DNA from: Collinsella sp.
GTDB lineage: Bacteria; Actinomycetota; Coriobacteriia; Coriobacteriales; Coriobacteriaceae
Length of the DNA stretch: 57,755 nt
Assembly: GCA_031295725.1 (NCBI GenBank)
Contig: JAUMNV010000123.1
Location: forward strand, 1-57,755
Direction of reading: 5' to 3'
Position numbers and translations under genes: made by a program. The notes under the pieces were generated by a model. The model saw only the letters and a program-made list of their open reading frames with translations, was not told where the DNA came from and ran no database searches. Positions 8,847 to 16,309 of the stretch are shown here, in pieces; the stretch's first letter is position 1, and every line of letters begins with the position of its first letter.

Positions 8847-9102
8847 TTACACGCTCCCATAAAGGTTGAGGCTCATAAGCGATAAGGCCATCAAGATCGT
8901 CGCTTACCGCACTGAAGGTTAATCCGCAGGCACAAAGCACTTGAGAAAGCTCAGAGACAGTTATGCGCTTGGAGCCGCTTTCCAGTTTCGAAATCGACGC
9001 TTGCTGGCATCCCGTTGCCTCAGCGAGCGCCGCCTGTGACATCCCGGAGCGTCTCCGCCATTTAGCGATAAGTCTCCCGAGAGAAAGATTGAAGTCTTCC
9101 AT
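8839..9102 (-). CDS. XRE-family control (C) protein of the R-M system
   Basis: The 87-residue protein has a Cro/C1-type helix-turn-helix (about residues 20-65), with MSQAALAEATGCQQASISKL and TVSELSQVLCACGL. The start at 9102 (MEDFNLSLGR) follows AAGGGGG; upstream codons to 9147 lack a good site and would run into the operator. Small XRE proteins encoded ahead of and overlapping the endonuclease gene are typical C proteins, which delay endonuclease expression until methylation is complete. Its likely target is the palindrome at 9153-9179. Confidence 0.8.
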   Translation of the reverse strand: MEDFNLSLGRLIAKWRRRSGMSQAALAEATGCQQASISKLESGSKRITVSELSQVLCACGLTFSAVSDDLDGLIAYEPQPLWERVNE

Positions 9103-9137
9103 AAACGCCCCCTTCCGGCAGCAACCCATGCTTGTAT

Positions 9138-9179
9138 ATGATATCATCTCATGAGCTCATTCCATATTGGAATGAGCTC
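9138..9179. promoter_or_regulatory. Palindromic operators between control gene and methyltransferase
   Basis: GAGCTCATTCCA (9153-9164), a TAT centre, and TGGAATGAGCTC (9168-9179) make a perfect 27-bp palindrome. A second 10-bp palindrome, ATGATATCAT, lies at 9138-9147. Both sit in the 100-base gap between the divergent control and methyltransferase genes, where C-protein operators are expected. Confidence 0.75.
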
Positions 9180-9202
9180 TACTATTCAGGAGGATTGCTT
9201 TA

Positions 9203-10294
9203 ATGAAGCGTTTCGTCAGCCTTTATTCGGGAGCGGGCGGTCTCGACCTCGGCTTCATCGCCGCCGGGTTCACCCCCGTATTTGCGAACGATATCAACCC
9301 GGACGCCATGAAAACCTACGCTGCCGCGATGGACGCGATCTCGAAGAAGACCGGCAAAACACTGAGCCACAGGATAGTCACGGGAGATATTAGGGAAGTT
9401 GAGGAACTGCCCGGAAGGGGTTCGGCGGAGCTAGTCATTGGAGGACCGCCCTGTCAGGGCTTCTCGGTCGCGGGGAAGATGGACCCGAACGACCCCCGCT
9501 CGCGTCACGTCTTCGACTTCCTCGGCATGGTCGAGAGGGTCCAGCCCCAAGCGTTCGTGATGGAGAACGTCAAGGCACTCGCCAAGAACAAACGCTGGGC
9601 TGGAACTATTGCCGACATCCGCAAGAAGGCGGAAGAGATTGGCTACAAAACCAACCTTGAGGTGCTGAACAGTGCCAATTACGGCGTCCCGCAGACCAGA
9701 GAGCGCATGTTCCTTGTCGGGATCAAGGACCCCTGCATCGAGTACAACTACCCGCAGCCGACAGTCAAGGAATGGGTGGGTGTGGCCGACGCCCTGCGCG
9801 GGCTGCCTCCTCTCGGCGAGCCGGGCAATGATCAGACTTGCAAGGCGAAGGTAACTACGGCAAAAAGCCCCGTGCTCCGCCCGTCGCCGTTTGCAGGCAT
9901 GCTGTTCAACGGCCAAGGCCGCCCGATGGACATGGACAAGCCCGCGCCGACGCTTCCCGCCTCAATGGGCGGGAACAGAACGCCGATTGTCGATCAAGAG
10001 ACGCTCGAAACCGGAGCGACCCAATGGGTCGAGAAATACCACGAAGAGCTTCAGAAAGGCGGGAAAGTAGCCGATAGCGTTCCTCCTCGCCTTCGCCGCA
10101 TCTCGGTCCAGGAAGCCGCCACCATACAGACCTTCCCGAGGGATATGCCTTGGTATGGTTCGCAATGCTCCCGCTATCGGCAAATTGGAAACGCCGTTCC
10201 TCCCAAGATGGCCTTTGCGGTTGCGCAATCTGTCGCAGAAGCCCTTGGCATGGATATAGACGCAAACCCCTCTCTGCTTGACGAGCTAGGTTAG
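9203..10294 (+). CDS. DNA (cytosine-5-)-methyltransferase
   Basis: This 363-residue AdoMet-dependent C5 methylase has the motifs in canonical order. Motif I is FVSLYSGAGGLDLGF (4-18) and motif IV is GGPPCQGFS with catalytic Cys84. ENV lies at 121-123, QTRERMFLVG begins at 164, and GNAVPP is near the C-terminus. The stretch between about residues 190 and 300 is the target-recognition region, so specificity cannot be read by eye. AGGAGG at 9188-9193 gives a 9-base spacer to the ATG. It protects the host from the endonuclease encoded on the opposite strand. Confidence 0.95.
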   Translation: MKRFVSLYSGAGGLDLGFIAAGFTPVFANDINPDAMKTYAAAMDAISKKTGKTLSHRIVTGDIREVEELPGRGSAELVIGGPPCQGFSVAGKMDPNDPRSRHVFDFLGMVERVQPQAFVMENVKALAKNKRWAGTIADIRKKAEEIGYKTNLEVLNSANYGVPQTRERMFLVGIKDPCIEYNYPQPTVKEWVGVADALRGLPPLGEPGNDQTCKAKVTTAKSPVLRPSPFAGMLFNGQGRPMDMDKPAPTLPASMGGNRTPIVDQETLETGATQWVEKYHEELQKGGKVADSVPPRLRRISVQEAATIQTFPRDMPWYGSQCSRYRQIGNAVPPKMAFAVAQSVAEALGMDIDANPSLLDELG

Positions 10295-10316
10295 ACAATA
10301 AGGGCCCGCAATGTGG

Positions 10317-10511
10317 CTACCGCCCCAAAACTTTGCCGAGGGTTTCATCCAAGCTCTCCCGCTCGAGGTCTGCAAGGTCCAGTCGATAACTCAAATCGCG
10401 AATGCGATCCGGAACGTCCTTGAGAAAGTTGTTAGTCCTGGCAGAATAGCATCGTATATCACGAACAAGATAAGCAGTTTTTAGCCCCTTTTCATCTGCC
10501 CTGAGAAGCTG
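10317..10511 (-). pseudogene. C-terminal remnant of an unidentified gene
   Basis: Reading leftward, 64 codons are open from just after an in-frame TAG (10512-10514) to a stop at 10317-10319. They include KTAYLVRDIRCYSARTNNFL and RDLSYRLDLADLERESL, which look like real protein sequence. No start codon is present. Upstream the coding sense seems to jump frame (MLLNDRLHKPVAASQGR then stop), so this is a frameshifted relic. Parent family not recognised. The rest of the gap up to 10850 holds one diverged repeat (10724-10808) and nothing else I can support. Confidence 0.45.
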
Positions 10512-10723
10512 CTACAGGTTTATGAAGCCGGTCGTTCAACAACATGTCCCGCAAAAGAGCATACGGCCTTTAATTTGCATCAGATTCTAAACGTCACGCA
10601 TGAGAAATCAGCGAGGCCCCAAGTTAAAGCGAGAGCCGAACTCACTCACGGCACGCTACAGCCGTGAACCCTCCAAGCCAGCCAGCCGTTCAGATGTTCC
10701 AAATGATATACAGCTTGAAACCT

Positions 10724-10808
10724 GGCGACTTGAATCGAAGGTCATTCCTGGGACTATCGGTAGGCAGCCTATCTGCATGCGTTGATCTATCAAATTGGCC
10801 TTGATGCC
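10724..10808. repeat. Diverged repeat copy 1 (partner at 13494)
   Basis: This about 85-bp stretch aligns imperfectly with 13494-13580. GACTTGAATC is identical, GGTCAT-CC follows, and ATCAAA--GGC-TT lies near the far end. It is 3' of the truncated exonuclease copy. Function unknown. Confidence 0.4.
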
Positions 10809-10850
10809 AAGGTATATCCAACACTCGACCACCGTTCTCAGCACATCTCC

Positions 10851-11204
10851 TTACCTCCCCTCCAACTTCAGCTGCAGCAGCAGATCACTCGGCTCAGGGC
10901 ACTTGCTGGAAAGGCGTGTTTGAACGCACTCGCCCATCCCCCATCGCTGGCGGATCTCCTGGGCGTGCGGACTCACGTGATAGTCCCCGTTCATCACTTG
11001 TTTGAGTAGTTTGGCGGTCACGCGGGCATCGGCTAGGGCACTGTGGGCGTGGCACGTCGACTCGTCGAACTCGATGTCAAACCACGTTGCCGCGTCACCC
11101 AAAGAGACGCACCCGTGGCTGCCCACGTCCATGATCGAGGTATAAAACGCCCGCAGGTCGGCCCAGTCCGTAGGAAAGCCAGCAAGGCTGACGTGCTTCG
11201 TCCA
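10851..11204 (-). pseudogene. Truncated duplicate of the DEDDh exonuclease gene
   Basis: The last 93 residues match the C-terminus of the exonuclease at 12581-13315 with 12 substitutions. Recognisable homology continues upstream (KHVSLAGFPTDWADLRAFYTSI) until an in-frame TAG at 11205-11207. Only the C-terminal third remains: it keeps the late His/Asp of the active site but lacks the N-terminal DxE motif, so it should be inactive. Similarity also extends about a dozen bases past the stop codon, showing a DNA-level duplication. Confidence 0.8.
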
Positions 11205-11302
11205 CTAATCGTCCTCGAACCGCCACTAGTCCGTCCCGTCCCAGCAGGCCGCTCAACGGTGAGATAATGCCCACGACTATCAACGTAAGCAAGGAGCACG
11301 CT

Positions 11303-12538
11303 ATGGCAGACAACGAGACCAAACCCTCGGCGGATGACGGCCGAGAGAAACTCGTGGCAAAACAACTCGCATCCACCAAAATCCACCTCGCGCTCACTCA
11401 GGAGCGGGCGGACGTCTCCGGCGCCATCAAGCTCCCGCTCGAACGAGTCCCCCAGCTCGGCATAGCGCTCGCCTCACTTCCCTCGACATTCCGCACCGTC
11501 ACCAATACGGTGAGTGTGCCTATGCTGCTCCGGCCAACCGACAAGTTTGGCAATCCGCTTGACCCATCGATACTTCAATCGTTCAAGGACGGCAGCGGCC
11601 TCATGGGGTCCTACCGCGATGCGGCCAAGGGTTTCGGGCAGGCGCGCCTCCACGTAGTCGAGGGCGACATCGCCACAAGCGTCACGCAGGTGCCTTACGA
11701 TCCAACGTCGTTGTTCATGGCAGCCGCAATCGCGCAGATAAACCAAAAGCTCGACTCCATCCAGGAGTCCGTCGACGAAATGTTCGAGTACATGCGTCAG
11801 CGCGACAAGGCCAACATGCGTGGCGATCTCAAGACGCTCGCAGATATCCTCAACGGTTACAGCTTCAACTGCGGCGACGCCACCTACATGGCCAACGCCC
11901 ATATGAAGGTGCTCGACATCGAGCACGCGTCCACGCGTGACATGGAACTCTTCCGCTCGCAGGCGCAGGCGGACCTGAAAAAGAAAGGGTTCATCGAGGT
12001 GCGAGACGACGTGAAAAGGCGTCTCGACCAGGTTCTCGACTATCTCAAGGACTACCAGCTCGCCACCTATATCCACGCGTTCTCGCTGTTCCTCGAGCCC
12101 ATGCTCACCCAGAACTTCGAGCCCGCAAAGCTCGCAGACACTGCCGCAAAAATCGAAGCGGACTCGCTTGCGTACCGCGAGCTCTACACCGAGTGTTACG
12201 ACGCACTCGAGGCAAGCGCTGCCGACACTATCGACGTGGCACTTCTGGGCGGCATCGCGTCCGCTGGCAAGATGCTCGGTCGCGTCATCGCGGCGACGCC
12301 CATCGGCGAGTTCACGCCCATAGACGAGGCGCTTGAGGGTGCAGGAGAGGACATCGGCAGGTTCAACGACGAGCAATCCGAGAAACTCATCGAGAAGCTC
12401 CACCAGGCAAAGACGCCCGACGTCGCGCCGTTCAGGCAGAGCATAATGGAGATCGACACCCTCTACAACCGCCCCACGCAAATCGCCGTGGACGCCGAGA
12501 ACGTCTACATCCTGCCTGCCGAGCAGCAGGAAGAGTAG
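11303..12538 (+). CDS. Unknown 411-residue protein flanked by exonuclease duplication
   Basis: The ATG at 11303 follows AAGGAG with a 7-base spacer and gives MADNETKPSADDGREK. The family is not recognised. A charged helical segment (INQKLDSIQESVDEMFEYM) at about residues 148-166 looks like a coiled coil. It is followed by RGDLKTLADILNGYSFNCGD and long helices. A Gly/Ala-rich hydrophobic stretch (VALLGGIASAGKMLGRVIAA) lies near residues 312-331. There is no signal peptide. Its location between a dead and an intact copy of the same exonuclease gene, next to an R-M system, suggests recent acquisition and possibly an accessory or defence role. Confidence 0.65.
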   Translation: MADNETKPSADDGREKLVAKQLASTKIHLALTQERADVSGAIKLPLERVPQLGIALASLPSTFRTVTNTVSVPMLLRPTDKFGNPLDPSILQSFKDGSGLMGSYRDAAKGFGQARLHVVEGDIATSVTQVPYDPTSLFMAAAIAQINQKLDSIQESVDEMFEYMRQRDKANMRGDLKTLADILNGYSFNCGDATYMANAHMKVLDIEHASTRDMELFRSQAQADLKKKGFIEVRDDVKRRLDQVLDYLKDYQLATYIHAFSLFLEPMLTQNFEPAKLADTAAKIEADSLAYRELYTECYDALEASAADTIDVALLGGIASAGKMLGRVIAATPIGEFTPIDEALEGAGEDIGRFNDEQSEKLIEKLHQAKTPDVAPFRQSIMEIDTLYNRPTQIAVDAENVYILPAEQQEE

Positions 12539-12580
12539 CGATACACGACAGGCACGCGCCACGCAGACAGCTAACGCCCC

Positions 12581-13315
12581 CTATCTCCCCTCCGCCTTCA
12601 GCTTCAGCAGCAGATCGCTCAGCTCGGGGCACTTGCTGGAAAGGCGTGTCTGGGCTCGCTCGCCCATCCCCCACCGCTGGCGGACTTCCTGGGCACGCGG
12701 GCTCACGTGGTAGCCCCCGTCCATTACCTGCTTGAGCAACTTAGCGGTCACGCGCGCATCGGCTAGGGCGCTGTGGGCGTGACCCGTCGACTCGTCGAAC
12801 TCGATGCCAAACCACGTCGCCGCGTCACTCAAAGAGACGCACCCGTGGCTGCCCACGTCCATGATCGAGGTGTAAAACGCCTGCAGGTCGGCCCAGTCCG
12901 TAGGAAATGCGGAAAGGTCGATGTGCTTTACCTGGCACTCGGTCAAAAGCTGTCGACGATCCGCTCCGCTCCAGCAGACCACCTGGGCGGAGTAGCGGCC
13001 GATCCAATCGCTGAGCCTTTTGATCACCACATAGAGCGGATCGGCCATCGCGGTGTCCACGGCCGATATCCCCGTAAGCTCGCGGACGGGAAACGCAACG
13101 CCTTCGGTAAATTCCGTCTGCACAAACTGCGAAAACTCGCCCATAACGTTGCCGTGGTAATCGAGCTTGACGGCGCCGACCTCGATAATCTCGTTGCGCA
13201 GCCCACGGCGCTGGCGCTGCTTTGGCACCGGCGCAAACTCAAAGTCCAGCACGATCTGGCGCGCAAAGTTCGTCGTATCGATAGCCGAGATACACGGCGT
13301 CTTTTCAGCTGACAC
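12581..13315 (-). CDS. DEDDh-type 3'-5' exonuclease family protein
   Basis: The likely start is the GTG at 13315, eight bases after GGAGAAAGG, giving 244 residues; an ATG at 13429 is open but lacks a ribosome site. IVLDFEFAP supplies Asp24/Glu26. A middle SGADRRQLL and the late HAHSALADAR (His181, Asp186) complete the RNase T/DnaQ-like active site. Such single-domain enzymes trim 3' ends of RNA or ssDNA. The C-terminal tail after about residue 200 (RQRWGMGERAQTRLSSK) is not part of the core. A truncated copy lies at 10851-11204. Confidence 0.8.
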   Translation of the reverse strand: MSAEKTPCISAIDTTNFARQIVLDFEFAPVPKQRQRRGLRNEIIEVGAVKLDYHGNVMGEFSQFVQTEFTEGVAFPVRELTGISAVDTAMADPLYVVIKRLSDWIGRYSAQVVCWSGADRRQLLTECQVKHIDLSAFPTDWADLQAFYTSIMDVGSHGCVSLSDAATWFGIEFDESTGHAHSALADARVTAKLLKQVMDGGYHVSPRAQEVRQRWGMGERAQTRLSSKCPELSDLLLKLKAEGR

Positions 13316-13493
13316 GGTTAGGGCCTTTCTCCGTTGCTTGCCGCTTGTTACATAAGCGGCTACATTGCCGTAAGGATAGGTGGCCGCGCGGACATGAAAG
13401 CTGGGCGCAATGCCATGCGCCGGTCGCACGCCATGCAGACGGCCCCAAGAGAGTCGCCCGCTCTATTCAAATGCATGAAAAAGATTTAGGCCC

Positions 13494-13580
13494 GGTGACT
13501 TGAATCAGCGGTCATCCCGAGCCCATCAATATGCAGTGTACCTACAGAGGGCTGGTTAATCAAACGGGCTTTCGGTGACG
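13494..13580. repeat. Diverged repeat copy 2 (partner at 10724)
   Basis: This is the second copy of the about 85-bp repeat, 180 bases upstream of the exonuclease start. GGTGAC and GTCATCC could pair around TTGAATCAGCG. The rest of 13316-13777 contains no other gene-like sequence; it holds the presumed promoter region of the small peptide at 13778. Confidence 0.4.
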
Positions 13581-13707
13581 AAGACCTGCGCGCCTACCCC
13601 CAATCGCCCAGCGTCGTCTTCTGCCGCCCTTACGAAAGGCTGCTATTCGAGGGAATCACGTTGCTGTTATTATCGAACATATATTCGTATTTATGACCGC
13701 GCTTTGA

Positions 13708-13713
13708 TAGAAT
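13708..13713 (+). promoter_or_regulatory. Candidate -10 for the small peptide gene
   Basis: TAGAAT lies 65 bases before the ATG at 13778. A poor -35 (TTCGTA) sits 18 bases upstream. An overlapping AT-rich dyad (CGAA-catata-TTCG, 13674-13687) is adjacent. Confidence 0.35.
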
Positions 13714-13777
13714 GGCAGTTGTTGACGGCAGTTCCATGTGCCGGGCAGCGCCCTCCATGCGACGGGAGGTGATGCCC

Positions 13778-13903
13778 ATGACCGATCTGATTGATTTCGT
13801 GAAGCTCCTGACCGCTTTGGTCTCGCTCCTCACGGCGCTTATCGGACTTTCCGAGGCACTTAAGCAGCGTACGAAGCAAAAGAAGAGGGGTCGACGCCGT
13901 TAA
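13778..13903 (+). CDS. 41-residue hydrophobic/basic peptide, type I toxin-like
   Basis: The ATG at 13778 follows GGGAGGT with a 7-base spacer. The peptide is a single hydrophobic helix, with DLIDFVKLLTALVSLLTALI then GLSEALKQ, and ends in a strongly basic tail, KQRTKQKKRGRRR. One membrane helix plus a basic C-terminus within 25-60 residues is the usual layout of Fst/TxpA/holin-like toxins. Supporting context: nested inverted repeats overlap the stop codon, and an outward -35/-10 on the opposite strand just downstream could give an antisense RNA. It could alternatively be a small membrane protein without toxicity. Confidence 0.65.
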   Translation: MTDLIDFVKLLTALVSLLTALIGLSEALKQRTKQKKRGRRR

Positions 13904-13962
13904 GGCATTGACCCCTTGAACTAAGTAACGGCGCTGCCCAGCTATCACCCTTGGGCTGCCGT
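13886..13962. terminator. Nested hairpins over the 3' end of the small peptide gene
   Basis: Three inverted pairs overlap. AGGGGTC (13886-13892) pairs with GACCCCT (13910-13916). CGCCGTTA (13895-13902) pairs with TAACGGCG (13926-13933). ACGGC+GCCCA (13928-13940) pairs with TGGGC+GCCGT (13952-13962) and is followed by CGACTTTATT. The last is a plausible terminator; the alternatives are mutually exclusive, as in regulated toxin mRNAs. Confidence 0.55.
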
Positions 13963-13969
13963 CGACTTT

Positions 13970-13998
13970 ATTCTACCTACGGTTGCCAGGTTTAACAA
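13970..13998 (-). promoter_or_regulatory. Candidate promoter for an RNA antisense to the peptide mRNA
   Basis: On the minus strand TTGTTA (13993-13998) and TAGAAT (13970-13975) are separated by exactly 17 bases. A start near 13963 would transcribe leftward through the hairpins and the 3' end of the small peptide gene. Confidence 0.5.
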
Positions 13999-14068
13999 AT
14001 GAATTTTCAGTAATGGAGCCCCGGAGCCCGCTCGCTCAACCACCTGGCCATCGGATTAGCCGGATTCT

Positions 14069-14324
14069 GGGACACGCCTTCCGTCCCAGGCCTCTACCGG
14101 AAAATGCGTCCCACCCTGAGGCTCGATTCCGGGACACGGTTTCCGTTTGAAGCCCCGATGGGAAAGCGTGTCCCGTTCCGAGCTCATTCCGGGTCGTAGT
14201 TTCCGCCTGAGGGCCGATCCGGAAACGGCATCCCATTCTGAAGCCGAAATCTGGAACGCACTTTCCGCCAAAAGTCGCAAAAGGAAAGCGCATCCCATTC
14301 CGAGCATCAAATCAGGACGCGCTT
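14069..14324. repeat. Dyad array A: alternating inverted 15-mers, ~61-bp period
   Basis: Forward motifs (like GGGACACGGTTTCCG) start at 14069, 14131, 14191, 14253 and, partly, 14314. Reverse-complement motifs (like CGGAAAATGCGTCCC) start at 14098, 14160, 14220 and 14282. Every forward-to-reverse gap is 14 bases and variable; reverse-to-forward gaps are 16-18 bases and semi-conserved. The array fills the convergent gap between the peptide gene and the 3' end of the ATPase gene. No gene is seen in it. Confidence 0.9.
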
Positions 14325-14338
14325 CATTATCCCCGCCT

Positions 14339-15718
14339 TCACATTTCGGCAAACGAGATCAGCTTGACGTCTCCCCTACTCTCCGCGGCATCCCGACATC
14401 CCTGCGTAAAGCCGCTTTTTGAGAAAAGCGCATAGCTTTTTCGTTGCCGTCTAAAGAGCTCGCTTCGATGCACGAGCTTTTGCAGCACGTCTTCGCCCGC
14501 CGGTTCATTGCGCCATTTACACTCCGCAAACAGCGCAGTGTCCTCGCCATCGTCAACAATCAAGTCGATTTCTTCCTGCGTATGCGTGCGATTGTCCGTC
14601 CCCCACCAGCGCCCGACGCTCGCCGGAACCACATCGAGTTGGCCCGCCCGCGCGAGTTCGTACACGTATTGCCTGCATATAAGCTCAAAGACCGTACCCA
14701 TGTAATCCGATACGTGCGGCTCAATGCGCTCATACGCCATCTCGGCCATATCGTTTTGAATCAGCCCGATGTTCTGCGGAACAAACTTGTACCAGAACCT
14801 AAACATCTGATCGCTCAGCAGATACACGGCTCGCTTATTGCTCGTCTCGTTTAGGGGCAGCTCGCGCTCGACAATCCCAAGCGACGCCAGCTTATCCACA
14901 TAGCTCTTTACGTTGCTCGCGGGGATTCCCGTAGAGCTCGCAATCTCCGAGATCCTCGAGCGTCCCTGGGCAATTGCTTGCACAATCGCATCATATTGCT
15001 CGGGATTGCGGCACTCTTGCAACAGCAGGTTACTCGGCTCCTCAAAGAGATAGCCCGTAGGAGTAAGAAAAAGACGTTTGATGTTGTCCTTGAGCGATAC
15101 GGCAGGATCGACTCTCTCGATATATGCAGGAATGCCGCCCGTCATGCCATAGCAAACCGCAGCGTCTTCGCGACTCATGCTCTGCCACAGGCCGAGGGTC
15201 GTCGTAAAATCGAGCGGCATGATCTTAAACTGGGCCGTACGCCTACCGTATAGCGGGCTCTCGTAGCCCAGCACCTGTTCCTCCATAAACGAAAGAGACG
15301 AGCCGCATAGGATCAGCATGAGTCTGGTCTCTTTGTATAAGTGGTCGATCTTGTCTTGCAGCAACGAGCTGATTTCGGGATTCGATTGGGCGAGATAGGG
15401 ATACTCGTCAATCACGACAACCAAACGTTCCGTGCGAGCCATGGTGGCCAATGCATCGAACGCTTCGTCAAAACTACGAAACGACACGCCTGCAGCACCA
15501 ACCGAGCCTGCAAGTATCGCCTGGCTAAAGCCGTGCAGGTTTGCCTCCGCATTGGTACGACGAGCTTGAAAGTAAATAGCCTTCTTGCCTTGGATGAACT
15601 CTGTGATAAGGCGCGTTTTACCCACGCGACGGCGGCCGTAAATCACAGGCATCTCAAAGGAGTCCGTGCCATACAGTCGATTGAGCTCGGACATTTCCGC
15701 TGTTCTTCCGATAAACAT
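14339..15718 (-). CDS. AAA-type ATPase with DUF234/nuclease-like C-terminus
   Basis: This 459-residue protein combines an archaeal-type ATPase domain with a C-terminal DUF234 region. Walker A is GRRRVGKT (28-35) and Walker B is LVVVIDE (99-105). A winged-helix-like middle (SRISEIASSTGIPASNVKSY) follows. The C-terminus has the spaced triad Asp385, Glu399, Lys401 in EEIDLIVDD and FAECKW, a PD-(D/E)XK arrangement. Family members are common in accessory regions and their role is unknown; NTP-driven nuclease action is inference. The ATG at 15718 follows GGAAGGA. A 56-bp palindrome starts 15 bases upstream and may control it. Confidence 0.88.
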   Translation of the reverse strand: MFIGRTAEMSELNRLYGTDSFEMPVIYGRRRVGKTRLITEFIQGKKAIYFQARRTNAEANLHGFSQAILAGSVGAAGVSFRSFDEAFDALATMARTERLVVVIDEYPYLAQSNPEISSLLQDKIDHLYKETRLMLILCGSSLSFMEEQVLGYESPLYGRRTAQFKIMPLDFTTTLGLWQSMSREDAAVCYGMTGGIPAYIERVDPAVSLKDNIKRLFLTPTGYLFEEPSNLLLQECRNPEQYDAIVQAIAQGRSRISEIASSTGIPASNVKSYVDKLASLGIVERELPLNETSNKRAVYLLSDQMFRFWYKFVPQNIGLIQNDMAEMAYERIEPHVSDYMGTVFELICRQYVYELARAGQLDVVPASVGRWWGTDNRTHTQEEIDLIVDDGEDTALFAECKWRNEPAGEDVLQKLVHRSELFRRQRKSYALFSKSGFTQGCRDAAESRGDVKLISFAEM

Positions 15719-15733
15719 AGGGCCATCCTTCCC

Positions 15734-15789
15734 TTACGTTATAGCTAGCTATATTATACCTTCCTATAATATAGCTAGCTATAACGTAA
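15734..15789. promoter_or_regulatory. 56-bp perfect palindrome upstream of the ATPase gene
   Basis: A 25-base arm (15734-15758) and its exact reverse complement (15765-15789) flank the hexamer CCTTCC. Each arm contains the self-palindrome TATAGCTAGCTATA, so the element carries two identical operator-like sites. It lies 15 bases from the ATPase start codon and is very AT-rich, so it probably contains the promoter. Confidence 0.85.
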
Positions 15790-15842
15790 TTCGACAAGCG
15801 GCGCACGAAAAGGGGCGATACACCGCCGCACGTGGACCGTTC

Positions 15843-16013
15843 CGGAAAATGTATCCCGTTCTGGAGCCAAAAACTGGGCCGTAGTTTCCGCCAAACATGC
15901 CATCCGGAAAGCGCGTCCCGTTCTGAGCCTGAATTCTGGGATGTATTTTCCGCTGAAGCTTCTACCGGAAAATGCATCCCATTCCGAGCGCTCATTCCGG
16001 GACACAGCTTCCG
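15843..16013. repeat. Dyad array B: alternating inverted 15-mers
   Basis: Reverse motifs start at 15843, 15905 and 15966. Forward motifs start at 15876, 15938 and 15999. Forward-to-reverse gaps are 14 and 13 bases; all reverse-to-forward gaps are 18. The array lies between the ATPase promoter palindrome and the AbiEi-like gene. From 16014 to 16232 I see no further feature. Confidence 0.9.
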
Positions 16014-16232
16014 CAGATACAAGGCGACAGTCCGCCGCCCTTATCACATGCCTTCAAATATGCGGTCCAGAAACACAAAACAGCAGATAGATTGCTCTTT
16101 TTCGGAAAAGTACACGTCTCGAAACTTACCAAGACTTCATATCCAGCTACCGTTCACGGTCGCCGATTACCGCCCACCGATTCAAACAAGAAATATGTCG
16201 CCAAAAGTAGGTCATCTACCTGCATGGTTAGA

Positions 16233-16254
16233 TTTTGGTCAGCTTTTGGTCAGC
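16233..16254 (+). promoter_or_regulatory. Tandem TTTTGGTCAGC pair upstream of the AbiEi-like gene
   Basis: Two adjacent perfect 11-mers (16233-16243, 16244-16254) lie 56 bases before the ATG at 16310. A GTAG/CTAC dyad sits just upstream (16207-16220). One-turn tandem sites suit an autoregulator; AbiEi proteins are known autorepressors. Confidence 0.45.
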
Positions 16255-16309
16255 TGAGCGGCAAGTTCCAGCTGATACGTTTTTGCTACCCAAAAGGAGG
16301 CGGTAGCTC

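Noticed and set aside
10600..10785. Plus-strand 61-codon frame downstream of the methyltransferase
   Set aside because: No ribosome site, and it runs into the diverged repeat at 10724.
13316..13429. N-terminal extension of the exonuclease to the ATG at 13429
   Set aside because: The GTG at 13315 has GGAGAAAGG at proper distance, while the upstream codons give an atypical sequence without family similarity.
13691..13948. Minus-strand 85-codon frame overlapping the small peptide gene
   Set aside because: No ribosome site and no protein-like pattern; the antisense RNA promoter lies too close for it to be the intended product.
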